Positions 15,443 through 23,335 of a DNA stretch of 25,246 bases are shown one piece after another (within the stretch, counting starts at the first letter, position 1; every line of letters begins with the position of its first letter). The notes beneath the pieces are model-generated. The model was not told the origin of the DNA. It saw only the letters and a program-made list of their open reading frames with translations, and did no database searches. Source of the DNA: JAEZDP01 sp964430855 (GTDB lineage Bacteria > Acidobacteriota > Vicinamibacteria > Vicinamibacterales > Vicinamibacteraceae); NCBI GenBank assembly GCA_964430855.1, contig CAYSHC010000053.1:1-25246 (forward strand), in the 5' to 3' direction. Made by a program: the position numbers and the translations under genes.

Positions 15443-16432
15443 ATGCACGACGCGTCGACCTTCCGCTGGGGCATCCTCGGCGTTGCCCGCATCAACCGCG
15501 CCCTCGTCGGTCCGCTGAACACCGGGCGCCACACGCTCCTCGCCATCGCCTCGCGGACGGCGGCGCGCGCCGAGGCGTACGCCGCCGAGCACGGCATCCC
15601 GCGCGCGTACGGCAGCTACGAGGCGCTGCTCGCCGATCCGGACATCGACGGCGTGTACCTCCCGGTACCCAACAGCCTGCACGCGCCCCTCACCATCCAG
15701 GCCGCACGCGCGGGCAAGCACGTGCTGTGCGAGAAGCCGCTGGCGCTGTCGGGCGACGAGGTACAGGCGATTGCCGACGCGGCCGCGGCCCACGGCGTCG
15801 TGGTGGCCGAGGCGTTCATGTACCGCCACCACCCGATCGTGCCGCGCATGAAGGCGCTCATCGCCGAGGGGGCCATCGGCCGTGTGCTCGGTGCCTTCGG
15901 CGTGTTCAGCTTCGTGCACGACCGGCCCAACGACGTCCGCTTCGACCCCGACCTCGGCGGCGGGTCGCTCTGGGACGTCGGGTGCTATCCGGTAGGGTTC
16001 ATCCGCACGCTTCTCGGCGAGCGGCCCGCGAGCGTGTACGGCGTGGGTGCCTGGAGCGCGCGCGGGGTTGACCTGACGTTCTTCGGACAGCTGACCTTCC
16101 CGAGCGGCGTCGTGGCGCAGGTCGTGTCGAGCTTCGAGACGGCATTCCGCACCGAAGTGGACGTGACAGGGACCGAAGGGCGCCTGCGCGTCACGCACGC
16201 GTTCAAGCCGCGCGAGCGCGAGACCATCGAGCTGATCCGCGGCGACGAGGTCGAGGTCATCGAGGTCGAAGGGCCGCCACTCTACCAGGGGCAGGTGGAC
16301 GACCTCGTCGAGGCCGCGCGGACAGGGCGGCCGCCGCTCGTCACCCTCGACGACAGCCGTGCGAACGTCGAGACGCTGGCGGCCCTGCTCGAGTCGGCGC
16401 GGACCGGCCAGGTCGTGCGCCTCGATGGCTGA
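15443..16432 (+). CDS. Gfo/Idh/MocA family NAD(P)-dependent oxidoreductase
   Basis: A 329-residue cytoplasmic dehydrogenase. The N-terminal Rossmann fold starts at WGILGVARINRALVGPL (9-25); the family motif CEKPLAL is at 96-102 with catalytic Lys98, and EAFMYRHHPIVPRMKALIAEGAIGRV follows. The substrate domain carries GGGSLWDVGCYPVGFIRTLLG, the conserved Asp-Gly-Cys-Tyr stretch. These details are closest to dihydrodiol-dehydrogenase-like or sugar dehydrogenase members, but the substrate cannot be fixed. It is divergent from lutA and has its own -10 box. recD2 starts 45 bases downstream in the same direction, probably unrelated in function. Confidence 0.88.
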   Translation: MHDASTFRWGILGVARINRALVGPLNTGRHTLLAIASRTAARAEAYAAEHGIPRAYGSYEALLADPDIDGVYLPVPNSLHAPLTIQAARAGKHVLCEKPLALSGDEVQAIADAAAAHGVVVAEAFMYRHHPIVPRMKALIAEGAIGRVLGAFGVFSFVHDRPNDVRFDPDLGGGSLWDVGCYPVGFIRTLLGERPASVYGVGAWSARGVDLTFFGQLTFPSGVVAQVVSSFETAFRTEVDVTGTEGRLRVTHAFKPRERETIELIRGDEVEVIEVEGPPLYQGQVDDLVEAARTGRPPLVTLDDSRANVETLAALLESARTGQVVRLDG

Positions 16433-16477
16433 GGCGTCCTGACGCGGCTGGCGGCGGCCGCGTCACCCGCACATCGC

Positions 16478-18724
16478 ATGCAGCGTCGCGATCCTTCGCC
16501 GCCCGCCGCCCCGGGCGAACTCCTGAGCGGCCTCGTCGAGCGCGTGACCTACCACGACCCGGAGTCGGGGTTCTGCGTGCTGCGCGTGCAGGTGCGTGGA
16601 CGACGCGACCTCGTGACCATCGTCGGCCACGCGCCGCAGGTGAGCGCGGGAGAGCACGTGCACGCCACGGGGGCGTGGGTGCACGACAGGACCCACGGAC
16701 CCCAGTTCAAGGCCGACTGGCTGCGCGTGTCGCCGCCGCACTCGCCGGAGGGCATCGAGCGCTACCTCGGCTCGGGGCTGATCAAGGGCATCGGGCCGCA
16801 CTACGCCAGACTGCTGGTCGAGCAGTTCGGCACCGACGTCTTCGACGTGATCGACAGCGAGCCAGACAGGCTCCTCGACGTCCCCGGCATCGGGCCGACG
16901 CGCGCGAAGCGCATCATCGAGAGCTGGCAGGCGCAGCGTGCCATCCGCGCGATCATGGTGTTCCTGCACGAGCACGGCGTCAGCACCGCCCGCGCCGTCC
17001 GCATCTACAAGGCTTATGGCGCCGGTGCACTCCAGGTGCTCCAGGAGAACCCGTACCGCCTCGCGCAGGACATTCGCGGCATCGGCTTCGTTACCGCCGA
17101 CCGGATCGCGCGTCAGCTGGGCATCGCGCCCGACGCGATGGTGCGCGTGCGTGCCGGGCTGCACCACTGCCTCGCGCGCGCGCTCGACAGCGGCCACTGC
17201 GGCCTGCCGATCGACGAGCTGCGCAGCGCCGCCGTGGCGATGCTCCGGCACGACGATGCCGACGCCAGCGACGCTCCAGACGAGGCGGGCAGCCGTGCGG
17301 GAGTCGGCGAGGTGCAGGTCGATGCGGCGCTCGACGAGGAACTCGCCTCCGGCTCGCTCGTGCGCGAGGTCGTGGACGGCACGCCGCTCGTCCTGCTTCC
17401 CGGCCTGCACGCCGCCGAGTCGGCCATCGCCGCGCGCGTCCGGGCACTCGCCGACGCGCGGCCGTCGTGGGCGGGCCTCGACACCCGGCGCGCCATCCCC
17501 TGGGTCGAGGCCAGGCTCGGCATCGCGCTGTCGCCGAGCCAGCGGCACGCCGTCGAGATCGTCCTCGGGCAGGGACTCGCGGTGCTCACCGGCGGGCCCG
17601 GCGTCGGCAAGACCACCGTCCTGCGCGCGATCCTCACGATTCTCGGCGCCAAGGGCGTGCGTCCGCTGCTGGCGGCGCCGACGGGGCGTGCCGCGAAGCG
17701 GATGACGGAGGCCACCGGACTCGAGGCGAAGACGCTGCACCGGCTGCTCGAGATCAACCCGCGCAACGGGCAGTTCCGGCGCACGGAGCGGAACCCGCTC
17801 GAAGGCGACCTGCTCGTGATCGACGAGGTCTCGATGGTGGACGTCGTCATGATGGCGCACGTCCTCCGGGCCGTGCCGCCGGGCATGGCGGTGCTGCTCG
17901 TCGGCGACGCCGACCAGCTTCCGCCTGTCGGTCCCGGTCAGGTCCTGGCGGACCTCATGGCCTCGGGCGCCGTCGCCGTCGTCCGCCTGACCGAGATTCA
18001 CAGGCAGGCCGCGGGCAGCCGCATCATCACCGCCGCGCACGCCGTGAACGCCGGCGAGATGCCCGCCTTCGACCCATCCCCCGACAGTGACTGCTTCTTC
18101 GTCGAGGCGCGCGACGCCGAGACGGCCAGGCAGCGACTGCTCCAGGTAGTGGCCACGCGCATCCCGCGCCGCTTCGGCTTCGATCCCGTCAAGGACGTCC
18201 AAGTGCTGTGCCCGATGAACCGCGGTGCGCTGGGCGCGCGCAGCCTCAACGTCGACCTCCAGGCGCTGCTGAACCCGTCGCCGTCCGCCGTGCTCGAGCG
18301 CTTCGGCACGCGCTTCGCCGTGGGCGACAAGGTGATGCAGACCGAGAACGACTACGACCGCGACGTGTACAACGGCGACCTGGGCGTCATCACGGCCATC
18401 GACGTCGAGCAGCAGACGGTGACCGTCGACATGGAGCAGCGGGAGGTCGTCTACGAGGCGACCGACCTCGACCAGCTCGTGCTCGCCTACGCCACCACGA
18501 TCCACAAGGCGCAGGGTTCGGAGTATCCGGCTGTCGTCGTGCCCATCACGACGCAGCACTACCCGATGCTCCAGCGCAACCTCGTCTACACCGCCATCAC
18601 CCGCGGCCGCCGCCTGGTCGTGCTCGTCGGGCAGCGCCGCGCCCTCGCCATCGCGGTCCGCGGACGGGAGCAGGGCCACCGCTGGACACGTCTCGGCGCC
18701 CTCCTTCGCGACGACGTGCCTTGA
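16478..18724 (+). CDS. recD2: RecD2 family ATP-dependent DNA helicase
   Basis: A 748-residue superfamily 1B helicase (5' to 3'), involved in DNA repair outside a RecBCD complex. An N-terminal OB-like domain (residues 13-85) is followed by helix-hairpin-helix elements (LIKGIGPHYARLLVEQFG and LLDVPGIGPTRAKRI), as expected for RecD2 and not for RecD. Helicase motifs: Walker A GGPGVGKTT (372-380), PTGRAAKRM (401-409), Walker B LLVIDEVSMVD (445-455), GDADQLPPVGPG (476-487), IHRQ (507-510), then YATTIHKAQGSEYP and YTAITRGRRLVVLVG near the end. The length is typical. The region 258-275 is Asp/Ala-rich and variable. It is followed after 24 bases by the stress protein gene. Confidence 0.95.
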   Translation: MQRRDPSPPAAPGELLSGLVERVTYHDPESGFCVLRVQVRGRRDLVTIVGHAPQVSAGEHVHATGAWVHDRTHGPQFKADWLRVSPPHSPEGIERYLGSGLIKGIGPHYARLLVEQFGTDVFDVIDSEPDRLLDVPGIGPTRAKRIIESWQAQRAIRAIMVFLHEHGVSTARAVRIYKAYGAGALQVLQENPYRLAQDIRGIGFVTADRIARQLGIAPDAMVRVRAGLHHCLARALDSGHCGLPIDELRSAAVAMLRHDDADASDAPDEAGSRAGVGEVQVDAALDEELASGSLVREVVDGTPLVLLPGLHAAESAIAARVRALADARPSWAGLDTRRAIPWVEARLGIALSPSQRHAVEIVLGQGLAVLTGGPGVGKTTVLRAILTILGAKGVRPLLAAPTGRAAKRMTEATGLEAKTLHRLLEINPRNGQFRRTERNPLEGDLLVIDEVSMVDVVMMAHVLRAVPPGMAVLLVGDADQLPPVGPGQVLADLMASGAVAVVRLTEIHRQAAGSRIITAAHAVNAGEMPAFDPSPDSDCFFVEARDAETARQRLLQVVATRIPRRFGFDPVKDVQVLCPMNRGALGARSLNVDLQALLNPSPSAVLERFGTRFAVGDKVMQTENDYDRDVYNGDLGVITAIDVEQQTVTVDMEQREVVYEATDLDQLVLAYATTIHKAQGSEYPAVVVPITTQHYPMLQRNLVYTAITRGRRLVVLVGQRRALAIAVRGREQGHRWTRLGALLRDDVP

Positions 18725-18748
18725 CGACACCCGGCTCGACCGCCGACG

Positions 18749-19681
18749 ATGCCGTCGATGGCCATCCTCTGTGCTGTGGACTTCTCGGAGACGTCGGCGC
18801 TCGCGCTCGCCTGTGCGCGTCAGGTTGCCGACCACTACGCGCAGCCGCTGACGATCGTCACGGTTGCCGACCCGCTGCTGGCCGCCGCCGAGCAGGTGCG
18901 CGCCGGGCGGGATGCCTCGGCCCAGCTGCGCGAGGCGCTCGACGAGTTCGTCGCGGCACGGATCGGCCGCGGACGGCCGCAGGGGCAGCACCTCGTCGTG
19001 CGGACCGGCGACGCGGTCGACGGCATCCTGCGCGCGGCGGCCGACACGCACGCCCAGCTCATCGTCGTGGGCAGCCGCGGCGCCACTGGGATGGCGAAGG
19101 TCGTCTTCGGCTCGATCGCCGAGCGGCTGCTGCGCGAGACGACGCTGCCCGTGCTCGTCGTGCCGCCCGCCTTCGCCGAGAGCTCGCGGCACGTCATGGG
19201 CTCGCTGCGGGAGGTCCTCGTCCCCGTGGACTTCCACGACCACGCCATCGACGACGCGCGGATTGCCGCGCGTGTCGCGCGCGCCAGCCACGCCCGCCTG
19301 CACCTGCTGCACGTCGTCCAGGCGGATGACCCTGCGCGGTGGAGCCTGCTGCGCCAGCGGACGTCAGGCGACGGCGAGGCGCAGGGTTCCGTCGATGCGC
19401 CGGCGGAGCATGCGACCGCGGCGCTGCAGCGGCTGGCCGACGCGCTGGAGCTCGATCCCGCGCCGGCGATCGACGTGGTGGACGGGCAGGTCGCCGAGCG
19501 GATTGCCGAGATCGTCAGGCGCCAGCCGATCGACCTCATCGTGATGGGGCTGTGCGGCGAGGGCGGCAAGGGCTGGCGGCGCATCGGCTCGACGGCCTAC
19601 CGCGTGCTCACGTCGACGTCGGTGCCCGTCCTGGGCCTTCCCGGCGGCCTGCCGTCTCACGTGCTCGGCTTCCTCGGCTGA
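18749..19681 (+). CDS. Tandem universal stress protein (two UspA domains)
   Basis: A 310-residue protein with two UspA folds. Domain 1 (residues about 3-148) starts AILCAVDFSETS and ends with the ATP-binding loop GSRGATGMAKVVFGSIAERLLRETTLPVLVV, where the G-x2-G-x9-G-S pattern is intact. Domain 2 (about 152-305) starts EVLVPVDF and ends GLCGEGGKGWRRIGSTAYRVLTSTSVPVLGL, with a similar but altered loop. So at least the first domain should bind ATP. Two starts are possible (18749 or 18758); the first is used. It lies 24 bases after recD2 and is probably co-transcribed with it. Its 3' end overlaps the convergent AcvB-like gene by 25 bases. Confidence 0.9.
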   Translation: MPSMAILCAVDFSETSALALACARQVADHYAQPLTIVTVADPLLAAAEQVRAGRDASAQLREALDEFVAARIGRGRPQGQHLVVRTGDAVDGILRAAADTHAQLIVVGSRGATGMAKVVFGSIAERLLRETTLPVLVVPPAFAESSRHVMGSLREVLVPVDFHDHAIDDARIAARVARASHARLHLLHVVQADDPARWSLLRQRTSGDGEAQGSVDAPAEHATAALQRLADALELDPAPAIDVVDGQVAERIAEIVRRQPIDLIVMGLCGEGGKGWRRIGSTAYRVLTSTSVPVLGLPGGLPSHVLGFLG

Positions 19682-20979
19682 GCGGGGGCCGTGGTGTCGT
19701 CGTGCCGGCTCCCCGCGCGACGCGCGAGGTCGACGATGAGCGCCGCGAGCTCGGCGTCTTCGTCACGACTGGCGGCTGCGGGCCGGCCGTGCGCGACCCG
19801 CACGTACGGGAAGCGGGCGAGCTGCTCGCACACGTGACCCGCGCGCGCGTCGCCGCTCGAGGCACACAGCGTCGGCACGGCGAGCATCTCGACGGCCTCG
19901 GCCGTGGACCAGTCCGCGCGGATCAGCGGCACGAGCGCCGGCAGTGGCGGGTCGACCTCGAAGAAGGCCGACGGGCCCGGCGCGATCAGCACGAGGCCGT
20001 CCACCGGCCTGTCCTCCATGTGGCGCACCGCGACGGCCATCGTCTCGGCTCCGCTGCCCAGCCCCCCGACGAGCACCGGGACCGACAGCGACTCGAGCGC
20101 CCCGAGCAGGCGCCGCAGCTCGAACGCGACGTCGCGCGGCGAGCGCCGCTGCCAGAAGTACTGGAGCGCGTCGATCGTCAGCACCGACACGCCGGCCTCG
20201 GCCAGCCGCGCTGCCAGGCGCGGATGGGGCTGCCGCAGCACCCGTGCATCCGACATCAGCACCGTGACCGCGCGCGGCCGGGCGACCCACTCGGCGGTCA
20301 TCGGCAGCGCGAAGTGCGTCAGCCACCGGTCGAGAGGCGCATGGCCCGTCGTCGGGCGCTCGGCAGGCCGCTCCAGCAGGGCGGCCGCCTCGACGGGCAG
20401 ATTCGAGGCCGGCACGTCGCGCCAGCGCCGTCCGTCGACGACGGCGGCAGCAGGCCCGCACGGCGCCTGGCCAGCGACGCCGGTTGCGGGGCCTGCCTCG
20501 CCGATGCCCGACTTGAAGACGTCCGGTTCGCTCGCGAGCAGCAGCCCGCGCGCCAGAGGCGCCGCCGCGTCGAGGCCGACGAGGACGGGCGGCCGATACA
20601 CGGTCAGGCCGGCTTCGCGCTGGGCCTGGCGCGAGGCCAGCGCCAGCGCATCGATGAGCGTGTCGCAGGACGAGGTGCGCACGTCCGCGGTAGAGCCGTC
20701 CACGGGGACGACGAGCGTGGACGCCGCGAGCGTGTCGAGCAGGCGATCGAGCGACGGCCCGCCGCCGGCGTGCAGGACGATCGCCACACCCGCGGCCTGC
20801 GTTCGCGGCACGTGCAGGAGGGCAGGGCTGAAGGGCTCCGGGAGGTCGACGGCGATCGTCCGCGACCCGCGCCGCACGTCAGGCGCGGTCCCGACGTCGT
20901 CGCCCACGGAGACGCTGGTCGCCACCGCCAGGAGCAACGCGAGGATCGCGCGCCGCAGCACGACGTCGCTTCTGCGCAC
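19657..20979 (-). CDS. AcvB/VirJ-like periplasmic protein with degenerate active site
   Basis: A 440-residue exported protein (signal peptide about 1-25). Its length and two-part plan match AcvB: an N-terminal alpha/beta-hydrolase-like half (VAIVLHAGGG, PPVLVGLDAAAPLARGLLL) and a C-terminal VirJ domain, recognised by GVSVLTIDALQYFWQRRSPRD (263-283). AcvB hydrolyses lysyl-phosphatidylglycerol in the periplasm. Here the key motifs differ: the SGDGGW segment is SDARVL, the elbow expected as GYSFG reads GGLGSG (305-310), and the usual GGHHF near the end aligns with PAAAS. It is therefore probably inactive or changed in function. GTG start with a strong GGGAGGAGGG ribosome binding site at 20983-20992. 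Last gene of the glp unit. From memory of the family; no alignment was run. Confidence 0.72.
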   Translation of the reverse strand: MRRSDVVLRRAILALLLAVATSVSVGDDVGTAPDVRRGSRTIAVDLPEPFSPALLHVPRTQAAGVAIVLHAGGGPSLDRLLDTLAASTLVVPVDGSTADVRTSSCDTLIDALALASRQAQREAGLTVYRPPVLVGLDAAAPLARGLLLASEPDVFKSGIGEAGPATGVAGQAPCGPAAAVVDGRRWRDVPASNLPVEAAALLERPAERPTTGHAPLDRWLTHFALPMTAEWVARPRAVTVLMSDARVLRQPHPRLAARLAEAGVSVLTIDALQYFWQRRSPRDVAFELRRLLGALESLSVPVLVGGLGSGAETMAVAVRHMEDRPVDGLVLIAPGPSAFFEVDPPLPALVPLIRADWSTAEAVEMLAVPTLCASSGDARAGHVCEQLARFPYVRVAHGRPAAASRDEDAELAALIVDLARRAGSRHDDTTAPAQPRKPST

Positions 20980-20999
20980 CAGCCCTCCTCCCGGTGCAG

Positions 21000-21022
21000 G
21001 GCGGCGGCGCCGTGCCGCCGCC
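21000..21022 (-). other. Strong GC stem-loop between glpK and the AcvB-like gene
   Basis: GGCGGCGGC and GCCGCCGCC form a perfect nine-base stem with a five-base loop in the 53-base spacer after glpK. It may protect the glpFK message or lower read-through into the last gene. The ribosome binding site of the next gene follows eight bases later. Confidence 0.5.
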
Positions 21023-21032
21023 TACGGTCGGA

Positions 21033-22529
21033 TTAGACGTCCCATCCGCGCGCGCGTTCGACGGCGCGCGTCCAGCGCTGGTAGAGCCGCTCGCGCGTGG
21101 CCGCGTCGATGCCCGGCGCGAACTCGCGGTCGAGCACCCAGTTGCGTCGCACGTCGTCGAGGTCGTTCCAGTAGCCGACGGCGAGGCCGGCGAGATAGGC
21201 CGCGCCGAGGGCCGTGGTCTCCTTGACCTCGGGACGCCGGACGGGTACGCCGAGGATATCGGCCTGGAAGGCGAGGAGCAAGTTGTTGGCCGTCGCGCCG
21301 CCGTCCACCTTGAGGCTCGACAGTCGCACGCCGGCGTCCTGCTGCATCGCGTCGAGCACGTCGCGCGTCTGGTAGGCCATCGACTCGACCGCAGCCCGCG
21401 CGATGTGCGCATCCGACGTGTTGCGCGTCAGCCCGATGATGAGGCCGCGCGCGTACTGATCCCAGTACGGCGCGCCGAGGCCCACGAACGCGGGCACGAA
21501 GAGCACGCCGTCGCTGTCGGTCGCCTGCTGCATCAGGCGCTCGACGTCGCTCGACGACTTGATGATCCTGAGCCCGTCGCGCAGCCACTGCACGACGGCG
21601 CCAGCCACGAAGATCGCGCCCTCGAGTGCGTAGGTGACCTCGTCGTTGCGCTTCCACGCCACGGTCGTCAGCAGGCCGTGGCTCGAGTCGGACGGCCGCG
21701 TCCCCGTGTTCATCAGCAGGAAGCCGCCCGTGCCGTAGGTGTTCTTCGCCGAGCCCGGCTCGAAGCACGCCTGCCCGAAGAGCGCGGCCTGCTGGTCGCC
21801 GACGGCCGAGGCCAGGGGAATCGGGCGGCCGAACAGCGACGGGTCGGTCTCGCCGTACACCTCGCTGTTGCCGCGCACCTCGGGCAGCATGCGCCGCGGC
21901 ACGTCGAGCAGCTCGAGCAGCTCGTCGTCCCAGTCGCGGGTGTGGATGTTGAACAGCAGCGTGCGCGACGCGTTGCTGATGTCGGTGACGTGCAGGCGCC
22001 CGCCCGAGAGACGCCACAGCAGAAAACTGTCGATCGTGCCGAAGAGCACGTCGCCCCGCGCGGCGCGGGCGCGCAGGTCGTCCTGCTGGTCGAGCAGGTG
22101 CTTGACCTTCGTCCCCGAGAAGTACGCGTCGATGACGAGGCCGGTCTTCCGGCGGATGAGCGGCTCGTAGCCCTGCTCCTTGAGCCTGTCGCAGATGCCG
22201 GCCGTGACGCGGCTCTGCCACACGATGGCGTTGGCGACGGGCTTGCCGGTCCTGCGATCCCACAGCACCGTCGTCTCGCGCTGGTTGGCGATGCCGATGG
22301 CGGCAATCGACTCGGGGCCGATGCCTGCCCGCTCGATCGCGGCGCGCGCGACCGAGATCTGCGACTCCCAGATGGCCTCCGGGTCGTGTTCGACCTGGGC
22401 GGGCCCCGGGAAGATCTGCGGGAACTCCTGCTGCGCGTCGGCCACGGCGCGGCCGTCGCGCCCGAAGACGATGGCGCGGCTCGAGGTGGTGCCCTGGTCG
22501 AGGGCGAGGATGTAGGACGTGTCAGGCAT
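21033..22529 (-). CDS. glpK: Glycerol kinase
   Basis: A 498-residue FGGY-family kinase that phosphorylates glycerol to sn-glycerol-3-phosphate in the cytoplasm. Motifs: DQGTTSSRAIVF (11-22) for phosphate binding, GIANQRETTVLWDRRTGKPV, SGTKVKHLLDQ, TNTSRT-like NASRTLLFNI, ALEGAIFVAGAVVQWLRDGL, and DGGATANNLLLAFQADILGVPV with KETTALGAAYLAGLAVGYW near the end. Length equals that of other bacterial GlpK. It follows glpF by 38 bases. No glpD (glycerol-3-phosphate dehydrogenase) lies in the window. No clear ribosome binding site; translation may be coupled. Confidence 0.97.
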   Translation of the reverse strand: MPDTSYILALDQGTTSSRAIVFGRDGRAVADAQQEFPQIFPGPAQVEHDPEAIWESQISVARAAIERAGIGPESIAAIGIANQRETTVLWDRRTGKPVANAIVWQSRVTAGICDRLKEQGYEPLIRRKTGLVIDAYFSGTKVKHLLDQQDDLRARAARGDVLFGTIDSFLLWRLSGGRLHVTDISNASRTLLFNIHTRDWDDELLELLDVPRRMLPEVRGNSEVYGETDPSLFGRPIPLASAVGDQQAALFGQACFEPGSAKNTYGTGGFLLMNTGTRPSDSSHGLLTTVAWKRNDEVTYALEGAIFVAGAVVQWLRDGLRIIKSSSDVERLMQQATDSDGVLFVPAFVGLGAPYWDQYARGLIIGLTRNTSDAHIARAAVESMAYQTRDVLDAMQQDAGVRLSSLKVDGGATANNLLLAFQADILGVPVRRPEVKETTALGAAYLAGLAVGYWNDLDDVRRNWVLDREFAPGIDAATRERLYQRWTRAVERARGWDV

Positions 22530-22567
22530 CGAGGATCACCGTCGAAGGAAGCGCGGCCCGTCCCGCC

Positions 22568-23335
22568 TCACGGGGCCGGGTGCCGGTCGCGCACGCAGAC
22601 GTCGTAGAAGTAGCCGCCCAGCACGCCGCCGACGCAGGGAGCGACGACGGGTACCCACCACCAGCCGTTGGCGGCCGTGAACACCTCGGTGCCCCAGCCG
22701 GCGACCGCCGTGAACAGGCGCGGTCCGAGGTCGCGTGCCGGGTTGATCGCGTAGCCGGCGTTGACGCCGAAGGCCATCCCGATCGCCACGACGATCAGGC
22801 CGACAAACAGCGGCGTCATGCCGGGGGTAGGCGGCGCGTTGCGCTCGTCGGTCAGGAAAAAGACGCCCGCGACGAGCAGCGCGGTGCCGACGACCTGGTC
22901 GATGAAGCCGCCGAGCGTCGAGAGATAGGGGGCAGGATAGGTCGCGAAGATGCCAGCCGTGCCCTGCGGCCCGAGCACCTGCCGCACGCCCTGGTCGAAG
23001 GCGGTCAGCGCCTCCATGTAGGTGATGTAGACGACGAAGGCGCCGACGAACGCGCCCGCCATCTGCGCGGCCACGTACGGCAGCACCGACCGCCACGGAA
23101 AGCCGCGGCGGACGGCCAGCGCCAGTGTCACCGCCGGGTTGATGTGCGCGCCGCTGACCCCGGCGCACGCGTAGACGCCGAGGACGACGGCGAGCCCCCA
23201 GCACAGCTGGATGCTGAGGCTGCTGCCGGCGGTCTGCCCGCTCAGCACCGTCTGCGCGACGACGCCGAGACCGAAGACGATGAGGATGAACGTGCCGAAG
23301 AACTCGGCGAGGGCTGCGCGTGCGATAGGCGTCAT
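22568..23335 (-). CDS. glpF: Glycerol uptake facilitator (aquaglyceroporin)
   Basis: A 255-residue six-span channel of the MIP family. Both half-helix motifs are intact: SGAHINPAVTLA (NPA 66-68) and GYAINPARDLGPRLF (NPA 198-200). Asp202 after NPAR is the mark of glycerol-conducting members, and the long loop between residues 110 and 145 is also typical of GlpF rather than water-only AqpZ. It admits glycerol for GlpK. The ATG overlaps the stop of the upstream diiron-like gene (ATGA), so translation of the two is coupled. Confidence 0.95.
   Translation of the reverse strand: MTPIARAALAEFFGTFILIVFGLGVVAQTVLSGQTAGSSLSIQLCWGLAVVLGVYACAGVSGAHINPAVTLALAVRRGFPWRSVLPYVAAQMAGAFVGAFVVYITYMEALTAFDQGVRQVLGPQGTAGIFATYPAPYLSTLGGFIDQVVGTALLVAGVFFLTDERNAPPTPGMTPLFVGLIVVAIGMAFGVNAGYAINPARDLGPRLFTAVAGWGTEVFTAANGWWWVPVVAPCVGGVLGGYFYDVCVRDRHPAP

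Noticed and set aside
16463..19312. A stop-free frame of about 950 codons on the minus strand opposite recD2 and the stress protein
   Set aside because: Its product is dominated by Arg, His, Val and Asp without any motif, as expected for antisense of GC-rich genes, while the plus strand carries all helicase motifs.
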